DNA of 64,000 bases, from positions 1 through 64,000 of the forward strand of contig NZ_QTXL01000009.1 in NCBI RefSeq assembly GCF_003461625.1. The letters run 5' to 3'. This DNA is from Clostridium sp. AF15-31 (lineage in GTDB: Bacteria; Bacillota; Clostridia; Lachnospirales; Lachnospiraceae). Below are positions 24,680 to 34,428 of the stretch, one piece after another; position 1 is the first letter of the stretch, and each line of letters starts with the position of its first letter. The notes under the pieces are model-generated. The model did not search any database. It was not told the DNA's origin and saw only the letters and a list, made by a program, of their open reading frames with translations. Both the position numbers and the translations under genes were made by a program.

Positions 24680-25441
24680 CTATTTCTTAATTTCTTCGCG
24701 GAGCTGTGTTCCAAGTTTCTGAATATCTTCTTCCAGGTCACCCTCCAGCTCATGCACATCTTTTTCAAGACGATCCTTAAACATCAGAAGGAAACTGATA
24801 AGAAGCAATCCGCTGGATACCCAGATAGCATGGAAGCCCAGATGTACCGACAAAACACCTCCGATTCCGGCTCCGACCGCAAAGAACAGGATCACACCGA
24901 AATAATACAGTGACATTTCTAACTGCTCCGGCTTCTTTTCTCTTAAATATACAGATAAGGCCGCTGTACCACTTCTGAGATTTCCGATACACATCGTACT
25001 CGCATAAGAATGTCCGTTGACTTTCCGGAATGTCTGAACCTGCATTGCACAGGAAAAAGATACCAATACCGTTGCCAGCATGTTCCATCCTTCTGTTAAA
25101 AATCCAACAAAAAACAAAATTAAAATCTCCATCAATAAAATGGATTGTCTCCAATGAAGCTTCTTTGCGTATTTGAACCGTCCCTGTACCTGTTCTGCAA
25201 AGAACACCCCAAATGCAAATGCAAACAATGGATACAGATAACGAAGTCCTGCCTGCCATTCACCCATCATAAAATGCTGACTCATCAGCACTACATTTCC
25301 TGTCTGCGCATTTGAAAACACTTCATCTCTTGTAAAATATGTATAAGCATCCTGAAATCCACCGGATAACGCCAGAAACACACTGGTAATAAATGCTTCC
25401 GACATCTGCCGTTCTGCCTGTCTGTTCTGCCTAACTTTCAT
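24680..25441 (-). CDS. DUF1275 (YoaK-like) membrane protein
   Basis: The 253-aa protein shows the DUF1275 pattern: ALSGGFQDAYTYF near the N-terminus, NAQTGNVVLM, and about six membrane helices. I take ATG 25441 rather than a TTG nine codons upstream because GGAGAG is well spaced from it. The C-terminal 30 residues form an acidic amphipathic tail. Transport function has been suggested for the family but the substrate is unknown. Confidence 0.88.
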   Translation of the reverse strand: MKVRQNRQAERQMSEAFITSVFLALSGGFQDAYTYFTRDEVFSNAQTGNVVLMSQHFMMGEWQAGLRYLYPLFAFAFGVFFAEQVQGRFKYAKKLHWRQSILLMEILILFFVGFLTEGWNMLATVLVSFSCAMQVQTFRKVNGHSYASTMCIGNLRSGTAALSVYLREKKPEQLEMSLYYFGVILFFAVGAGIGGVLSVHLGFHAIWVSSGLLLISFLLMFKDRLEKDVHELEGDLEEDIQKLGTQLREEIKK

Positions 25442-25514
25442 CTCAATCAACTCTCCGTTCTTCTTCAAATAATATCAGACACAATATAGTTAGCAAGAAC
25501 GATATGCCCTGCTA

Positions 25515-25557
25515 CAAAGAAAAACCGGATGTGAAACCCACACCCGGTTCTTCTTTG
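25515..25557. terminator. Terminator hairpin between pckA and the DUF1275 gene
   Basis: CAAAGAAAAACCGGATGTG and CACACCCGGTTCTTCTTTG pair with a 5-nt loop. It lies 76 bases after the pckA stop on the minus strand. Confidence 0.7.
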
Positions 25558-25632
25558 TCCGAAGTATATCCTGACGTTATAGTGTCTCAGGTGTATCTCA
25601 CGAACATATATTGTATTCTGATCATTCAGATA

Positions 25633-27237
25633 TTATTTCTGAGGACCTGCTGCAACTAATGCCTTACCGGCTTCGTTGCTCTCGTACTTAGCAAAGTTCT
25701 TGATGAATCTGTCAGCAAGATCTAATGCCTTTGTCTCCCATGCAGAAGCATCTGCATATGTGTCACGAGGATCAAGGATTGCCGGATCAACACCTGGAAG
25801 CTCTGTAGGTACTTCAAAGTTGAAGTAAGGGATCTTCTTTGTAGGAGCTGAAAGGATAGCACCGCTAAGGATAGCATCGATGATACCTCTTGTATCCTTG
25901 ATTGAGATACGCTTGCCTGTTCCGTTCCATCCTGTATTTACAAGATAAGCCTTAGCTCCGCTCTTCTCCATCTTCTTAACAAGCTCTTCAGCATACTTTG
26001 TAGGATGTAACTCAAGGAATGCCTGTCCGAAACATGCTGAGAATGTAGGTGTCGGCTCTGTGATTCCACGCTCTGTACCGGCAAGCTTAGCTGTGAAGCC
26101 TGACAGGAAGTAGTACTGTGTCTGCTCTGGTGTCAGAATAGATACCGGAGGAAGTACTCCGAATGCATCTGCTGAAAGGAAGATAACATTCTTTGCTGCA
26201 GGAGCTGATGAAATAGGGCGAACGATGTTCTTAATATGATCGATTGGATAAGATACACGAGTATTCTCTGTAACGCTCTTATCTGTGAAGTCGATCTTAC
26301 CATTTGCATCTACTGTTACGTTCTCAAGAAGAGCATCTCTTCTGATCGCATTATAGATATCTGGCTCTGAATCCTTATCAAGGTCGATAACCTTTGCGTA
26401 GCAGCCACCTTCGAAGTTGAATACGCCGTTGTCATCCCAGCCGTGCTCATCATCACCGATCAGGAGACGCTTAGGATCTGTTGAAAGTGTTGTCTTACCT
26501 GTTCCTGAAAGACCGAAGAAGATAGCTGTGTTCTCACCGTTCATATCTGTGTTTGCTGAACAGTGCATTGCTGCCATTCCCTTAAGTGGAAGGTAGTAGT
26601 TCATCATTGAGAACATACCCTTCTTCATCTCTCCGCCGTACCATGTATTGATGATAACCTGCTCATGGCTTGTGATGTTGAATGCTACACATGTCTCTGA
26701 GTTAAGACCAAGTTCTTTATAGTTTTCTACTTTAGCCTTTGATGCGTTGTAAACAACGAAATCCGGCTCGAAGTTCTCAAGTTCTTCAGCAGTTGGCTTG
26801 ATGAACATATTTGTTACGAAATGTGCCTGCCAAGCTACTTCTACGATAAAACGGATAGCCATACGAGTATCAGCGTTTGCTCCACAGAAAGCATCAACTA
26901 CAAATAATTTCTTATTTGAAAGTTCCTTCTTTGCAATATCCTTAACGGATGCCCATGTCTCTTCTGTCATTGGATGATTGTCGTTCTTGTAACCATCTGT
27001 TGTCCACCATACAGTGCCCTTTGAATTCTCATCAACAACAATATACTTATCTTTAGGTGAACGTCCTGTATAAATACCTGTCATTACATTAACAGCGCCA
27101 AGCTCTGTTTCCTGTCCTTTTTCATATCCTTCAAGAGTAGATTTAGTCTCTTCCTCGAAAAGTGTTTCATATGAAGGGTTGTAAACGATCTCTGTAGTTC
27201 CGGTAATGCCATACTTGCTTAAATCAATATTTTTCAT
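25633..27237 (-). CDS. pckA: Phosphoenolpyruvate carboxykinase (ATP)
   Basis: PckA interconverts oxaloacetate plus ATP with phosphoenolpyruvate, CO2 and ADP. The kinase loop [11 protein letters not shown] (near residue 245), the RSPKDKYIV arginine motif and the ARTFTGRSP-like start ([12 protein letters not shown]) are present. I choose ATG 27237 (534 aa) because GAGGA is 10 bases upstream; a TTG three codons earlier is too close. Codon bias is strong, so the gene is well expressed. It stands alone between terminators. In fermenting anaerobes it often works toward oxaloacetate formation. Confidence 0.96.
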   Translation of the reverse strand: MKNIDLSKYGITGTTEIVYNPSYETLFEEETKSTLEGYEKGQETELGAVNVMTGIYTGRSPKDKYIVVDENSKGTVWWTTDGYKNDNHPMTEETWASVKDIAKKELSNKKLFVVDAFCGANADTRMAIRFIVEVAWQAHFVTNMFIKPTAEELENFEPDFVVYNASKAKVENYKELGLNSETCVAFNITSHEQVIINTWYGGEMKKGMFSMMNYYLPLKGMAAMHCSANTDMNGENTAIFFGLSGTGKTTLSTDPKRLLIGDDEHGWDDNGVFNFEGGCYAKVIDLDKDSEPDIYNAIRRDALLENVTVDANGKIDFTDKSVTENTRVSYPIDHIKNIVRPISSAPAAKNVIFLSADAFGVLPPVSILTPEQTQYYFLSGFTAKLAGTERGITEPTPTFSACFGQAFLELHPTKYAEELVKKMEKSGAKAYLVNTGWNGTGKRISIKDTRGIIDAILSGAILSAPTKKIPYFNFEVPTELPGVDPAILDPRDTYADASAWETKALDLADRFIKNFAKYESNEAGKALVAAGPQK

Positions 27238-27422
27238 TGTACACAAATCCTCTTTTCTTTCTAAGTATTATTCTATGGAGGTTAGTTTGTACTACCAACT
27301 TCCACAGTCAATTTGTATTATAGCCATCCCTAATCAAAAAGTAAAGAAAATCTTTACCGGATATGACTTTTTTACATTTTTTTTATAATCATCACGCCTG
27401 TATTTTATAATTTATATTTGTT

Positions 27423-29771
27423 TTAGAAACACAGACAGATTGCATAGACAAGTGCCGCCATGATCCATGCAACAACGCACTGTCCGAACACAACTACCAG
27501 TGCCCATTTGCTTCCAAGTTCCCGTTTTACGGAAGAAACGGCTGCTACACATGGAGTATACAGCAGACAGAATATCAACAATGACAGAGCGGATGCCGGT
27601 GTCAGGATCTTATGGATAACATCCATGCTTCCGGTCAGCACAGACAATGTTGATACTACACTCTCCTTGGCCATAAATCCGGATATCAGTGCCGTCGATA
27701 TCCGCCAGTCTCCGAAACCAAGCGGTGCAAATACCGGTGCGATCAATCCTGCGACAACTGCAAGGATACTGTTCTGTGAATCTGCCGTCAGGTTAAAGTG
27801 CAGATCAAAGCTCTGTAAGAACCAGATCACGATCGTTGCCACAAAGATAACCGTAAATGCCCGCTGTAAGAAATCCTTTGCCTTTTCCCATAATAACTGC
27901 AATACATTTTTCAATGCCGGCATTCTGTAGTTCGGAAGCTCCATAACAAACGGAACTGCCTCACCCTTGAATAATGTCTTTCTGATAATAAGCGCCACAA
28001 GGATTCCTGTCAGTATTCCCACAACATACAACCCGACCATAACAAGTGCTTTATACTTTGGGAAAAACGCTGTTGCAAAGAATGCATAGATCGGAAGCTT
28101 TGCAGAACAGCTCATAAACGGGGTCAACAGGATCGTCATCTTACGATCACGCTCCGACGGAAGGGTACGGCTCGCCATAATGCCGGGAACCGTACAGCCG
28201 AAGCCAACCAGCATCGGCACAATACTTCTTCCGGATAACCCAATCTTTCTGAGTGGTTTGTCCATGACGAAAGCAACACGAGCCATATATCCACTGTCTT
28301 CCAATAACGAAAGAAATAAAAACAGCACCACTATGATCGGAAGAAAACTCAGCACACTTCCAACCCCCTTAAAGATACCATCAATCACAAGTGAATGAAG
28401 CACCGTGTTCACCGACCATGCAGTCAGAAGCTGATCCATCTGCGCTGTCAGATAATCAATCCCTTTCCCCAGCAGATTCTGAAGTACCGCTCCGATCACA
28501 TTAAAGGTCAGAAAGAAGACCGCTCCCATGATCAATATAAAGGTCGGTATGGCGGTATACTTTCCCGTAAGAACCGCATCGATCCTCCGGCTTCTGATAC
28601 GTTCCTTACTCTCTGCCGGTTTGACAACCGTCTGTCTGCAGATCCGCTGTATAAAATCAAACCGCATGTCTGCAATTGCTGCCGCACGATCAATTCCACG
28701 TTCTTCTTCCATCTGGCTTACAATGTGTTCTATCATCTCTGTCTCATTCTGTTCAAGATGTAGAGATTTTTCCATCTCTGCATCCCCTTCTGCCACCTTC
28801 GCCGCAGCAAAACGAACCGGGATTCCCGCATTCTCTGCATGGTCTTCGATCAGATGCATGATTCCATGCAGGCACCGGTGCACCGAACCACCATGATCTT
28901 CCGGATCACAAAAATCCTGTCTGCCCGGTCTCTCCTGATATCTGGCGACATGAACTGCATGTTCGATCAATTCATCTACACCCTGATTCTTGATCGCAGA
29001 GATTGGAATAACCGGAATTCCAAGCATACTTTCCAGCTGGTTAATACGGATTGATCCTCCGTTCTCACGAACTTCATCCATCATATTCAGTGCCAACACC
29101 ATCGGTATATCAAGCTCCATCAGTTGCATCGTCAGATAGAGATTTCTCTCAATATTGGTCGCATCCACGATATTGATTATGCCCTTTGGTTTTTCATCGA
29201 ATACAAACTGTCTGGTTACAATTTCTTCGCTGCTGTACGGTGAAAGAGAATATACACCCGGAAGGTCGGTTACTCTTGTGTCCGGATATCCTTTGATCAT
29301 TCCCTCTTTCCGATCAACCGTTACTCCGGGAAAATTACCTACATGCTGATTTGAGCCTGTCAACTGGTTAAATAATGTCGTCTTGCCGCAGTTCTGGTTA
29401 CCAACCAGAGCAAAGGTCAGGATCTCATCCTTCGGCAGCGGATGTTCATCTGCTTTCACATGATATTTTCCGCCTTCGCCAAGTCCCGGATGCTCTACTA
29501 AAGCTTTATCCTTTTTGTTATCTTTCCTATGTTCGTCTTCATCTGATTTTTTATCTGATACCTCGATCTGCTCAGCATCCGCCAGTCGGAGCGTCAGTTC
29601 ATAATCATGAATACGGATTTCAAGAGGATCGCCCATTGGTGCATATTTGATCAATTTAACCTCAATACCGGGTATCACGCCCATGTCAAGAAAATGCTGT
29701 CTCAGTGCTCCATCACCGCCAACTGTACAGATGGTTGCGGACTGTCCCTCTTTCAAATCTTTGATTGTCAT
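27423..29771 (-). CDS. feoB: FeoA-FeoB fusion, ferrous iron transporter
   Basis: Residues 1-75 are a FeoA domain (LKEGQSATICTVGGDGALRQ), joined by a charged linker (about 76-110) to FeoB. The G domain has GNQNCGKTTLFNQLTG, the switch sequence NFPGVTVDRKEG, DLPGVYSLSPYS and NMMD. The membrane part follows from about residue 400 with two Gate regions (VGFGCTVPGIMA and FMAKESVVS). The total of 782 aa agrees with a fusion. It imports Fe2+ under anaerobic conditions. No DtxR-type gene is adjacent, and I see no obvious Fur box. Confidence 0.95.
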   Translation of the reverse strand: MTIKDLKEGQSATICTVGGDGALRQHFLDMGVIPGIEVKLIKYAPMGDPLEIRIHDYELTLRLADAEQIEVSDKKSDEDEHRKDNKKDKALVEHPGLGEGGKYHVKADEHPLPKDEILTFALVGNQNCGKTTLFNQLTGSNQHVGNFPGVTVDRKEGMIKGYPDTRVTDLPGVYSLSPYSSEEIVTRQFVFDEKPKGIINIVDATNIERNLYLTMQLMELDIPMVLALNMMDEVRENGGSIRINQLESMLGIPVIPISAIKNQGVDELIEHAVHVARYQERPGRQDFCDPEDHGGSVHRCLHGIMHLIEDHAENAGIPVRFAAAKVAEGDAEMEKSLHLEQNETEMIEHIVSQMEEERGIDRAAAIADMRFDFIQRICRQTVVKPAESKERIRSRRIDAVLTGKYTAIPTFILIMGAVFFLTFNVIGAVLQNLLGKGIDYLTAQMDQLLTAWSVNTVLHSLVIDGIFKGVGSVLSFLPIIVVLFLFLSLLEDSGYMARVAFVMDKPLRKIGLSGRSIVPMLVGFGCTVPGIMASRTLPSERDRKMTILLTPFMSCSAKLPIYAFFATAFFPKYKALVMVGLYVVGILTGILVALIIRKTLFKGEAVPFVMELPNYRMPALKNVLQLLWEKAKDFLQRAFTVIFVATIVIWFLQSFDLHFNLTADSQNSILAVVAGLIAPVFAPLGFGDWRISTALISGFMAKESVVSTLSVLTGSMDVIHKILTPASALSLLIFCLLYTPCVAAVSSVKRELGSKWALVVVFGQCVVAWIMAALVYAICLCF

Positions 29772-29791
29772 TTGTATCGCCTCTTAACTCT

Positions 29792-30613
29792 TTATAATAA
29801 ATATTTATCAATTGCTTCTGCACATCCATCATGGTCGCAGTCATTGACAACAACCGCAGCAACTGCTTTTACATGTTCATTTGCATTTCCGACCGCAATC
29901 GCTAATCCTGCAGTTTCCAATATATTCAGATCGTTATCTGCATCACCGACCGCGATCGTCTCTTCAGGTTCAATACCCAGGTGCTCACATAGCCGGAGCA
30001 GCCCGGTTCCTTTGGTAACTCCTGTCGCCGAACATTCCAAAGCGGTCTTCTCTGCATCCGCAAGAACAAGATCCAGTCCGGCAAGTCTCTTTCTGGTTCT
30101 CTCCCTGCCTTCTGCTGTCGCATGATACAGGTTCAACTTCGGGACCTCAAATGGATGTTCCTTATAATATTCATAGATATCATCGACCTGTGTTGTAACC
30201 TTCTCATACATTGGCCGATAGACGCCCATCCCAAAGCGTTCCATCTGGGGTATGTCCTTTTTCTGCACTATGGATTCGATTGCAAGCAGATGCACCATTA
30301 GATCTTCTTTTTTACTTTCTGCCAGAATCTTTTCTGCCAGTTCAATAGAGATTGAATTCGAATACAGGATCTTCTCCTCTTTCACATCATACAGAATCGC
30401 GCCGCTGGAGCAGACAACATAACGCAGTCCCGGTATCCGCTTAAAATATTCCCGAAGCTCTGCCACACATCTTCCGGTTGAAAGGATCACTTCCTTTCCT
30501 GCATCAAATGCACGGTTCACAGCTTCCAGTGTCCGCTCTGATATCCGTTTTTCGGAATTTAATAAGGTTCCATCCATATCAAAAGCAATCAACTTGTATT
30601 TACTCATATCCAT
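29792..30613 (-). CDS. HAD superfamily Cof-type phosphatase
   Basis: Motif I FDMDGTLLNS, the Cof-type cap domain, and motif IV GDADNDLNILE define a HAD IIB hydrolase of 273 aa. These enzymes dephosphorylate small metabolites such as sugar phosphates or pyridoxal phosphate, with broad specificity. The start is ATG 30613 or the ATG two codons later, both after GGCGG. It is 20 bp upstream of feoB and probably co-transcribed with it. Confidence 0.92.
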   Translation of the reverse strand: MDMSKYKLIAFDMDGTLLNSEKRISERTLEAVNRAFDAGKEVILSTGRCVAELREYFKRIPGLRYVVCSSGAILYDVKEEKILYSNSISIELAEKILAESKKEDLMVHLLAIESIVQKKDIPQMERFGMGVYRPMYEKVTTQVDDIYEYYKEHPFEVPKLNLYHATAEGRERTRKRLAGLDLVLADAEKTALECSATGVTKGTGLLRLCEHLGIEPEETIAVGDADNDLNILETAGLAIAVGNANEHVKAVAAVVVNDCDHDGCAEAIDKYLL

Positions 30614-30691
30614 GTCCGCCTTTCTGTTTTTATATTCAGATCTGTTTCATTCCGATACTGTTATTCTCTTCTATTTATATTTGTTTTGTGT

Positions 30692-31885
30692 TTATTTTTT
30701 TCTTATTGCTTTAATCTCTTCCGTAATCTTTTTCCGGTTCTTTATCAATCCACGCCCCCAACGGAAAACAGTATAAAACGGCAACAGGATCTTATGATGA
30801 TATACCACCGGTACATACTCTTTATAAAATCCCATATCCGGGAAAAGTCTCCGCCACATGTACCGCCATTTTGTTCCGGTTGTGATCGTGCCTCCATCTG
30901 CCTGAAGTTCTTTCAGTGACCGTTCCACCATGCCGGCGACCGTTCCGTATGTGCCGGAATACATCAGTTCGGTAAGAAGCTCCCGCTCCTGTTCTGTAAG
31001 CCGGTTCTTCTGCCCCATATCCTCCGATGCAAATATCTTATGTGCAAGACTCCGCAGTGTCTGCTCAAATTCCGATGCTCCGAACACAGCTAACTCCTGC
31101 CCGATATATTCATAATCAAAATGATCGACATATGCTTCATTCAGAATATAGCAATCTGTAAGTGTCCGTATTCCAGTTCCTGAACCTTTATGATGCTTAT
31201 ACGCATGGGCAATCACATAAATATACAGATCATTTTCTTCAAAATGATAACCAAAGGAATTACTTCCATCTTTTATCAGTCTGTCCTTCACATCCTGATA
31301 ATATTGATTCCATTCTGCTCCCGGCTTCTCTGAAAACAATACCCGGTGCATCTCGAAATTATAGACCGGTTCTTTCAGATAAGTATCATGTGCTCCAACG
31401 CCATATGATTCCGTCTGATATCCATGTTCTTCCATATAAAACCGGATCTTCCGGCTGTATGCCGGATCAAACAAAATATCATTATCTGACATTTCCCTCA
31501 TTCCGGGCTTCTTATACAGATCCTTTATGATGCTCCCCTTTAATGGCATATACCAGATACCTTCGGCTTCCATATATCTAAATAACTGCTTCCTGGCAGC
31601 ATCTAACAGCATATTCTTGCGTAACGCCTTATCCCTTTTCTCCCGCCATGCCGTAAGAAGCTGTGGATACGCTTCCGCAAATGTCTGGTCTACCTTTAAT
31701 GCAGGTTCAATGGCATCATAAACCAGAGCACCTAACATATGATATTTGCTCCACTTCCGGACAGCCTGCAGATCCATCTGATGCAGTCGTTCCGTTGATA
31801 CCGGTTTCATATGAAGTCCAAACGTCACTAACTCCAGAAAATCCCATTCATTTTTTCCAAGTGTCCTGATGTTATACTGAATCAT
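30692..31885 (-). CDS. Nucleotidyltransferase family protein (PF14907 type), last gene of RiPP-like cassette
   Basis: The 397-aa product has the PF14907 pattern: MPLKGSIIKDLYKKPGMREM, then SDNDILFD with the metal-binding Asp pair. Proteins of this family accompany HprK-like kinases and lasso-type peptide clusters in Firmicutes. It follows the ABC transporter gene by 13 bp, so it ends a five-gene operon (35232 to 30692). Its target is unknown; nucleotidylation of a peptide or a small molecule is plausible. Confidence 0.82.
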   Translation of the reverse strand: MIQYNIRTLGKNEWDFLELVTFGLHMKPVSTERLHQMDLQAVRKWSKYHMLGALVYDAIEPALKVDQTFAEAYPQLLTAWREKRDKALRKNMLLDAARKQLFRYMEAEGIWYMPLKGSIIKDLYKKPGMREMSDNDILFDPAYSRKIRFYMEEHGYQTESYGVGAHDTYLKEPVYNFEMHRVLFSEKPGAEWNQYYQDVKDRLIKDGSNSFGYHFEENDLYIYVIAHAYKHHKGSGTGIRTLTDCYILNEAYVDHFDYEYIGQELAVFGASEFEQTLRSLAHKIFASEDMGQKNRLTEQERELLTELMYSGTYGTVAGMVERSLKELQADGGTITTGTKWRYMWRRLFPDMGFYKEYVPVVYHHKILLPFYTVFRWGRGLIKNRKKITEEIKAIRKK

Positions 31886-31898
31886 ATTATCTCATTCC

Positions 31899-33623
31899 TC
31901 ATTCTTCCCTGTTCGTCACCATTGCTATCGTACGGTCACACACCTGCAAAGCTGCCGGCCGGTGTGTAACGATCAGGACAGTCCGATCTGTCATTGCACG
32001 GAGATTGGAAAGCAGCCGTTTCTCTGTCTGTTCATCCAGTGCACTTGTCGCTTCATCAAGGATCAGAACCGGATGTCCGGAATAAACCGCCCTTGCAACT
32101 GCCAGACGCTGGATCTGCCCCTCCGATAATCCATGTCCCTGTTCTCCAAGTGAAGTTTCCATTTGTTCCGGAAGCTGATAAACAAATTCTGCACAGGCAG
32201 CTTTGAGTGCCTGTGTTAACTTCTCCGTGTCGATATGCTCACCAAATGCCACCGCTTCTTTTATTGTTCCACTCATCAGATGATTTCCCTGCGGCACATA
32301 GGCAAACAAAGACCGGAAGCCTGCATGCATCTTATACCTTTCACTGCCAAGTATTACGCTGCAGTCTCCGGAATCCAGTGCATACAGACTCATTAATATT
32401 TTAAGCACTGTACTCTTTCCACACCCGGAGGGTCCGGTCAGTGCCAGAAATTCTCCTCTTGCGATATGCATATTAAAATGCTCCAGAACCTTTCTTTCAC
32501 AGTGATCTGAATCTGCCAATGCCTGAACTCCCAGCAGATCCGTATCTCTCCGATAAGAAAAGGAGCCGTCTGTGATCTCAAGTGCCGTAAATGATTCCTG
32601 AAAACCGGAAGGGCTCATCTCTGATCCGGCTCTGTCCGGTTCAAAGGTTTCTGCCTGCATCAGCCGTTCTGCACTGGCAAGGCAGGCAAAATATTTTGGG
32701 AAATACCCAGACAGATTCGCAAACGGTGTCTGGATCTGTGCGACAAGCTGAAGCACTGCTATAAAGGTTCCATAGGAAACCTGTCCTTTCAATATTCCAT
32801 ACCCACAATATATGGCTCCCAGAATATAAGCTCCATTCATTGCTGCACCGAACCCGATATTACAGATATTGGAAAATCTGTTTTTCTTCATCCGGCTGCC
32901 CTGATGTGCATTCATATACCGGTCTGCTTCATCTGCCGTTTCCTGTTCTTTTACGAATGTGTGAAGGATCACCAGACCGGATAACCGTTCCGATAAAAAA
33001 ATCCGTAATCTGCCATCTGCCTCCTGCACTTTTTTATGCAGACGTTTCAACACCCGTCGGAATATCCAGGTCAGAAAGACAAGCAGAAGGCCTCCCGGTA
33101 TCAATACATAAGCAAGTTCCGGCATAATACCGATCAGCAGAACAACCGCGATCAGGATCCGTGTCAGCATCCCGCATACACCGGGAACGATCTGCGCCAG
33201 TCCATCCGCCACGATCACGGTATCTGAAGTCAGGCGGTTCATCCATTCTCCGGAATGGATCTGTGTGACTTCGCGGTAACTTCTTCCCATAAGTTCCGAA
33301 AACAATCGTTTCTTCCAGATATTTTCATAAGTTGACCGTGTTTTTTCTTCCAGATAACGGTCAACCGCCCGGAACGTGATCTGCAGGATCACAAGCAGTA
33401 CAAGTCCTGTTCCCGCTGCCACAAAACCGGAACGTTCTCCTTCCACCGCATGATCGATCAGATTCCTGAGCAACAATGCGAGCAGGCCGCCGGACATACC
33501 AAGAAGGACAGATATTATAAGCAGGAAAACAATATAATACCGCTTTCCTGCTATACCCTGCCACATCCATACAAATGTTTTCCTGTTCTGTTCGCCCTGC
33601 ATCATCCTGCTTTGTTTCTTCAT
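31899..33623 (-). CDS. ABC exporter, fused membrane and ATPase domains
   Basis: Five to six membrane helices cover residues 25-320, followed by an ATPase with Walker A GPSGCGKSTVL, signature LSEGQIQRLAV and Walker B VLILDEATSALDE. No N-terminal C39 peptidase domain is present; a separate S26-type peptidase is encoded directly upstream, overlapping by 4 bp. The arrangement fits export of a processed peptide. It is 574 aa, normal for a half-transporter that works as a homodimer. Confidence 0.9.
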   Translation of the reverse strand: MKKQSRMMQGEQNRKTFVWMWQGIAGKRYYIVFLLIISVLLGMSGGLLALLLRNLIDHAVEGERSGFVAAGTGLVLLVILQITFRAVDRYLEEKTRSTYENIWKKRLFSELMGRSYREVTQIHSGEWMNRLTSDTVIVADGLAQIVPGVCGMLTRILIAVVLLIGIMPELAYVLIPGGLLLVFLTWIFRRVLKRLHKKVQEADGRLRIFLSERLSGLVILHTFVKEQETADEADRYMNAHQGSRMKKNRFSNICNIGFGAAMNGAYILGAIYCGYGILKGQVSYGTFIAVLQLVAQIQTPFANLSGYFPKYFACLASAERLMQAETFEPDRAGSEMSPSGFQESFTALEITDGSFSYRRDTDLLGVQALADSDHCERKVLEHFNMHIARGEFLALTGPSGCGKSTVLKILMSLYALDSGDCSVILGSERYKMHAGFRSLFAYVPQGNHLMSGTIKEAVAFGEHIDTEKLTQALKAACAEFVYQLPEQMETSLGEQGHGLSEGQIQRLAVARAVYSGHPVLILDEATSALDEQTEKRLLSNLRAMTDRTVLIVTHRPAALQVCDRTIAMVTNREE

Positions 33624-34090
33624 CTGCTCTTACCCATTTTTCTGCGCAGCCGGGCAACTTTCGCCTTTACAAATAAAATACCTGCCCGGATATAAAAAAG
33701 ATCACACCATATATGCACATACCATCTGTATCGCTTATCCGTAACCGGAATCTCTTTTCCATCCCGTATCACCCCGGTAAGCACTCCGATAATATCCGGA
33801 TCCGTAATATCATATTCTCTCCTGTAATTGTGATCCCCACAGATCACATAACCATCATTTCTTACAGAAAGGATCCTGTGCAGGATATAATGGTCTCCCC
33901 TTTTATAAAGCACCGCATCATACTTTTTAAGCCGTCCTTCCGGTCTGGCCTTTATGATCATAATATCACGATGTTCCCGAAGGAGAGGCATCATACTGCG
34001 TCCTACATTGGTATATATAATGGTTCCATATTTGTTTAACTGTTCCTCATAAGTAGAACAGCTATCATATCCCTGTTTCTCCGTTTTCAT
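33620..34090 (-). CDS. S24/S26-type signal peptidase-like serine protease
   Basis: The catalytic serine is in GRSMMPLL (Ser31 region) and the lysine lies in the KKYDAVLYKRG segment, followed by ILHRIL and ICGDHNYRREYD, the S26 order. It lacks a clear N-terminal anchor but has one hydrophobic stretch near the C-terminus (YVHIWCDLFYIRAGILF), so it may be membrane associated. It is 156 aa, short for a secretory signal peptidase. It overlaps the ABC transporter by 4 bp, so it likely removes a leader or processes the exported peptide. Confidence 0.85.
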   Translation of the reverse strand: MKTEKQGYDSCSTYEEQLNKYGTIIYTNVGRSMMPLLREHRDIMIIKARPEGRLKKYDAVLYKRGDHYILHRILSVRNDGYVICGDHNYRREYDITDPDIIGVLTGVIRDGKEIPVTDKRYRWYVHIWCDLFYIRAGILFVKAKVARLRRKMGKSR

Positions 34091-34117
34091 TTTCTCTCTT
34101 TTTGCTGTTCCGGCTTC

Positions 34118-34378
34118 TTAATATTCGATCGCACCAATGGAATCCAGCTTCTTCAATATTCCCTTCACATCCCAGCGGACAACAGCCTCCGGTGCATCAT
34201 ATGCATCTGTCATTGCATGAACGATATCATCCTCTGTCACAGTTTTTTTCAGACATTCTACGATAAAGCCCGCTGTCTCATTGCTTCTGACCAGACCGGA
34301 AAAGCTGTCGGTTCCGGCAGCTACCATGATCTGTTCTCCATCTGTTTCATATGTAATAAATTCATCTTTTAATCTCAT
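34118..34378 (-). CDS. PqqD-like RiPP recognition element protein
   Basis: The 86-aa product has the PqqD fold pattern: short N-terminal strands, MVAAGTDSFSGLVRSNETAG, a helix, and a winged-helix-like end. Proteins of this family bind leader peptides of ribosomally made peptides and hand them to modifying enzymes. It lies 27 bp upstream of the peptidase gene and 50 bp after the HprK-like gene. Confidence 0.85.
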   Translation of the reverse strand: MRLKDEFITYETDGEQIMVAAGTDSFSGLVRSNETAGFIVECLKKTVTEDDIVHAMTDAYDAPEAVVRWDVKGILKKLDSIGAIEY

Positions 34379-34428
34379 TTACCGCTCCATTATTTCTATA
34401 TATTTTCGTTTTGTTGTTTTATATGTTT

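Noticed and set aside
33034..33246. Antisense frame inside the ABC exporter gene
   Set aside because: It is a shadow of a strong gene on the same strand in another frame, rich in Arg/Asp as expected for such shadows, without ribosome site.
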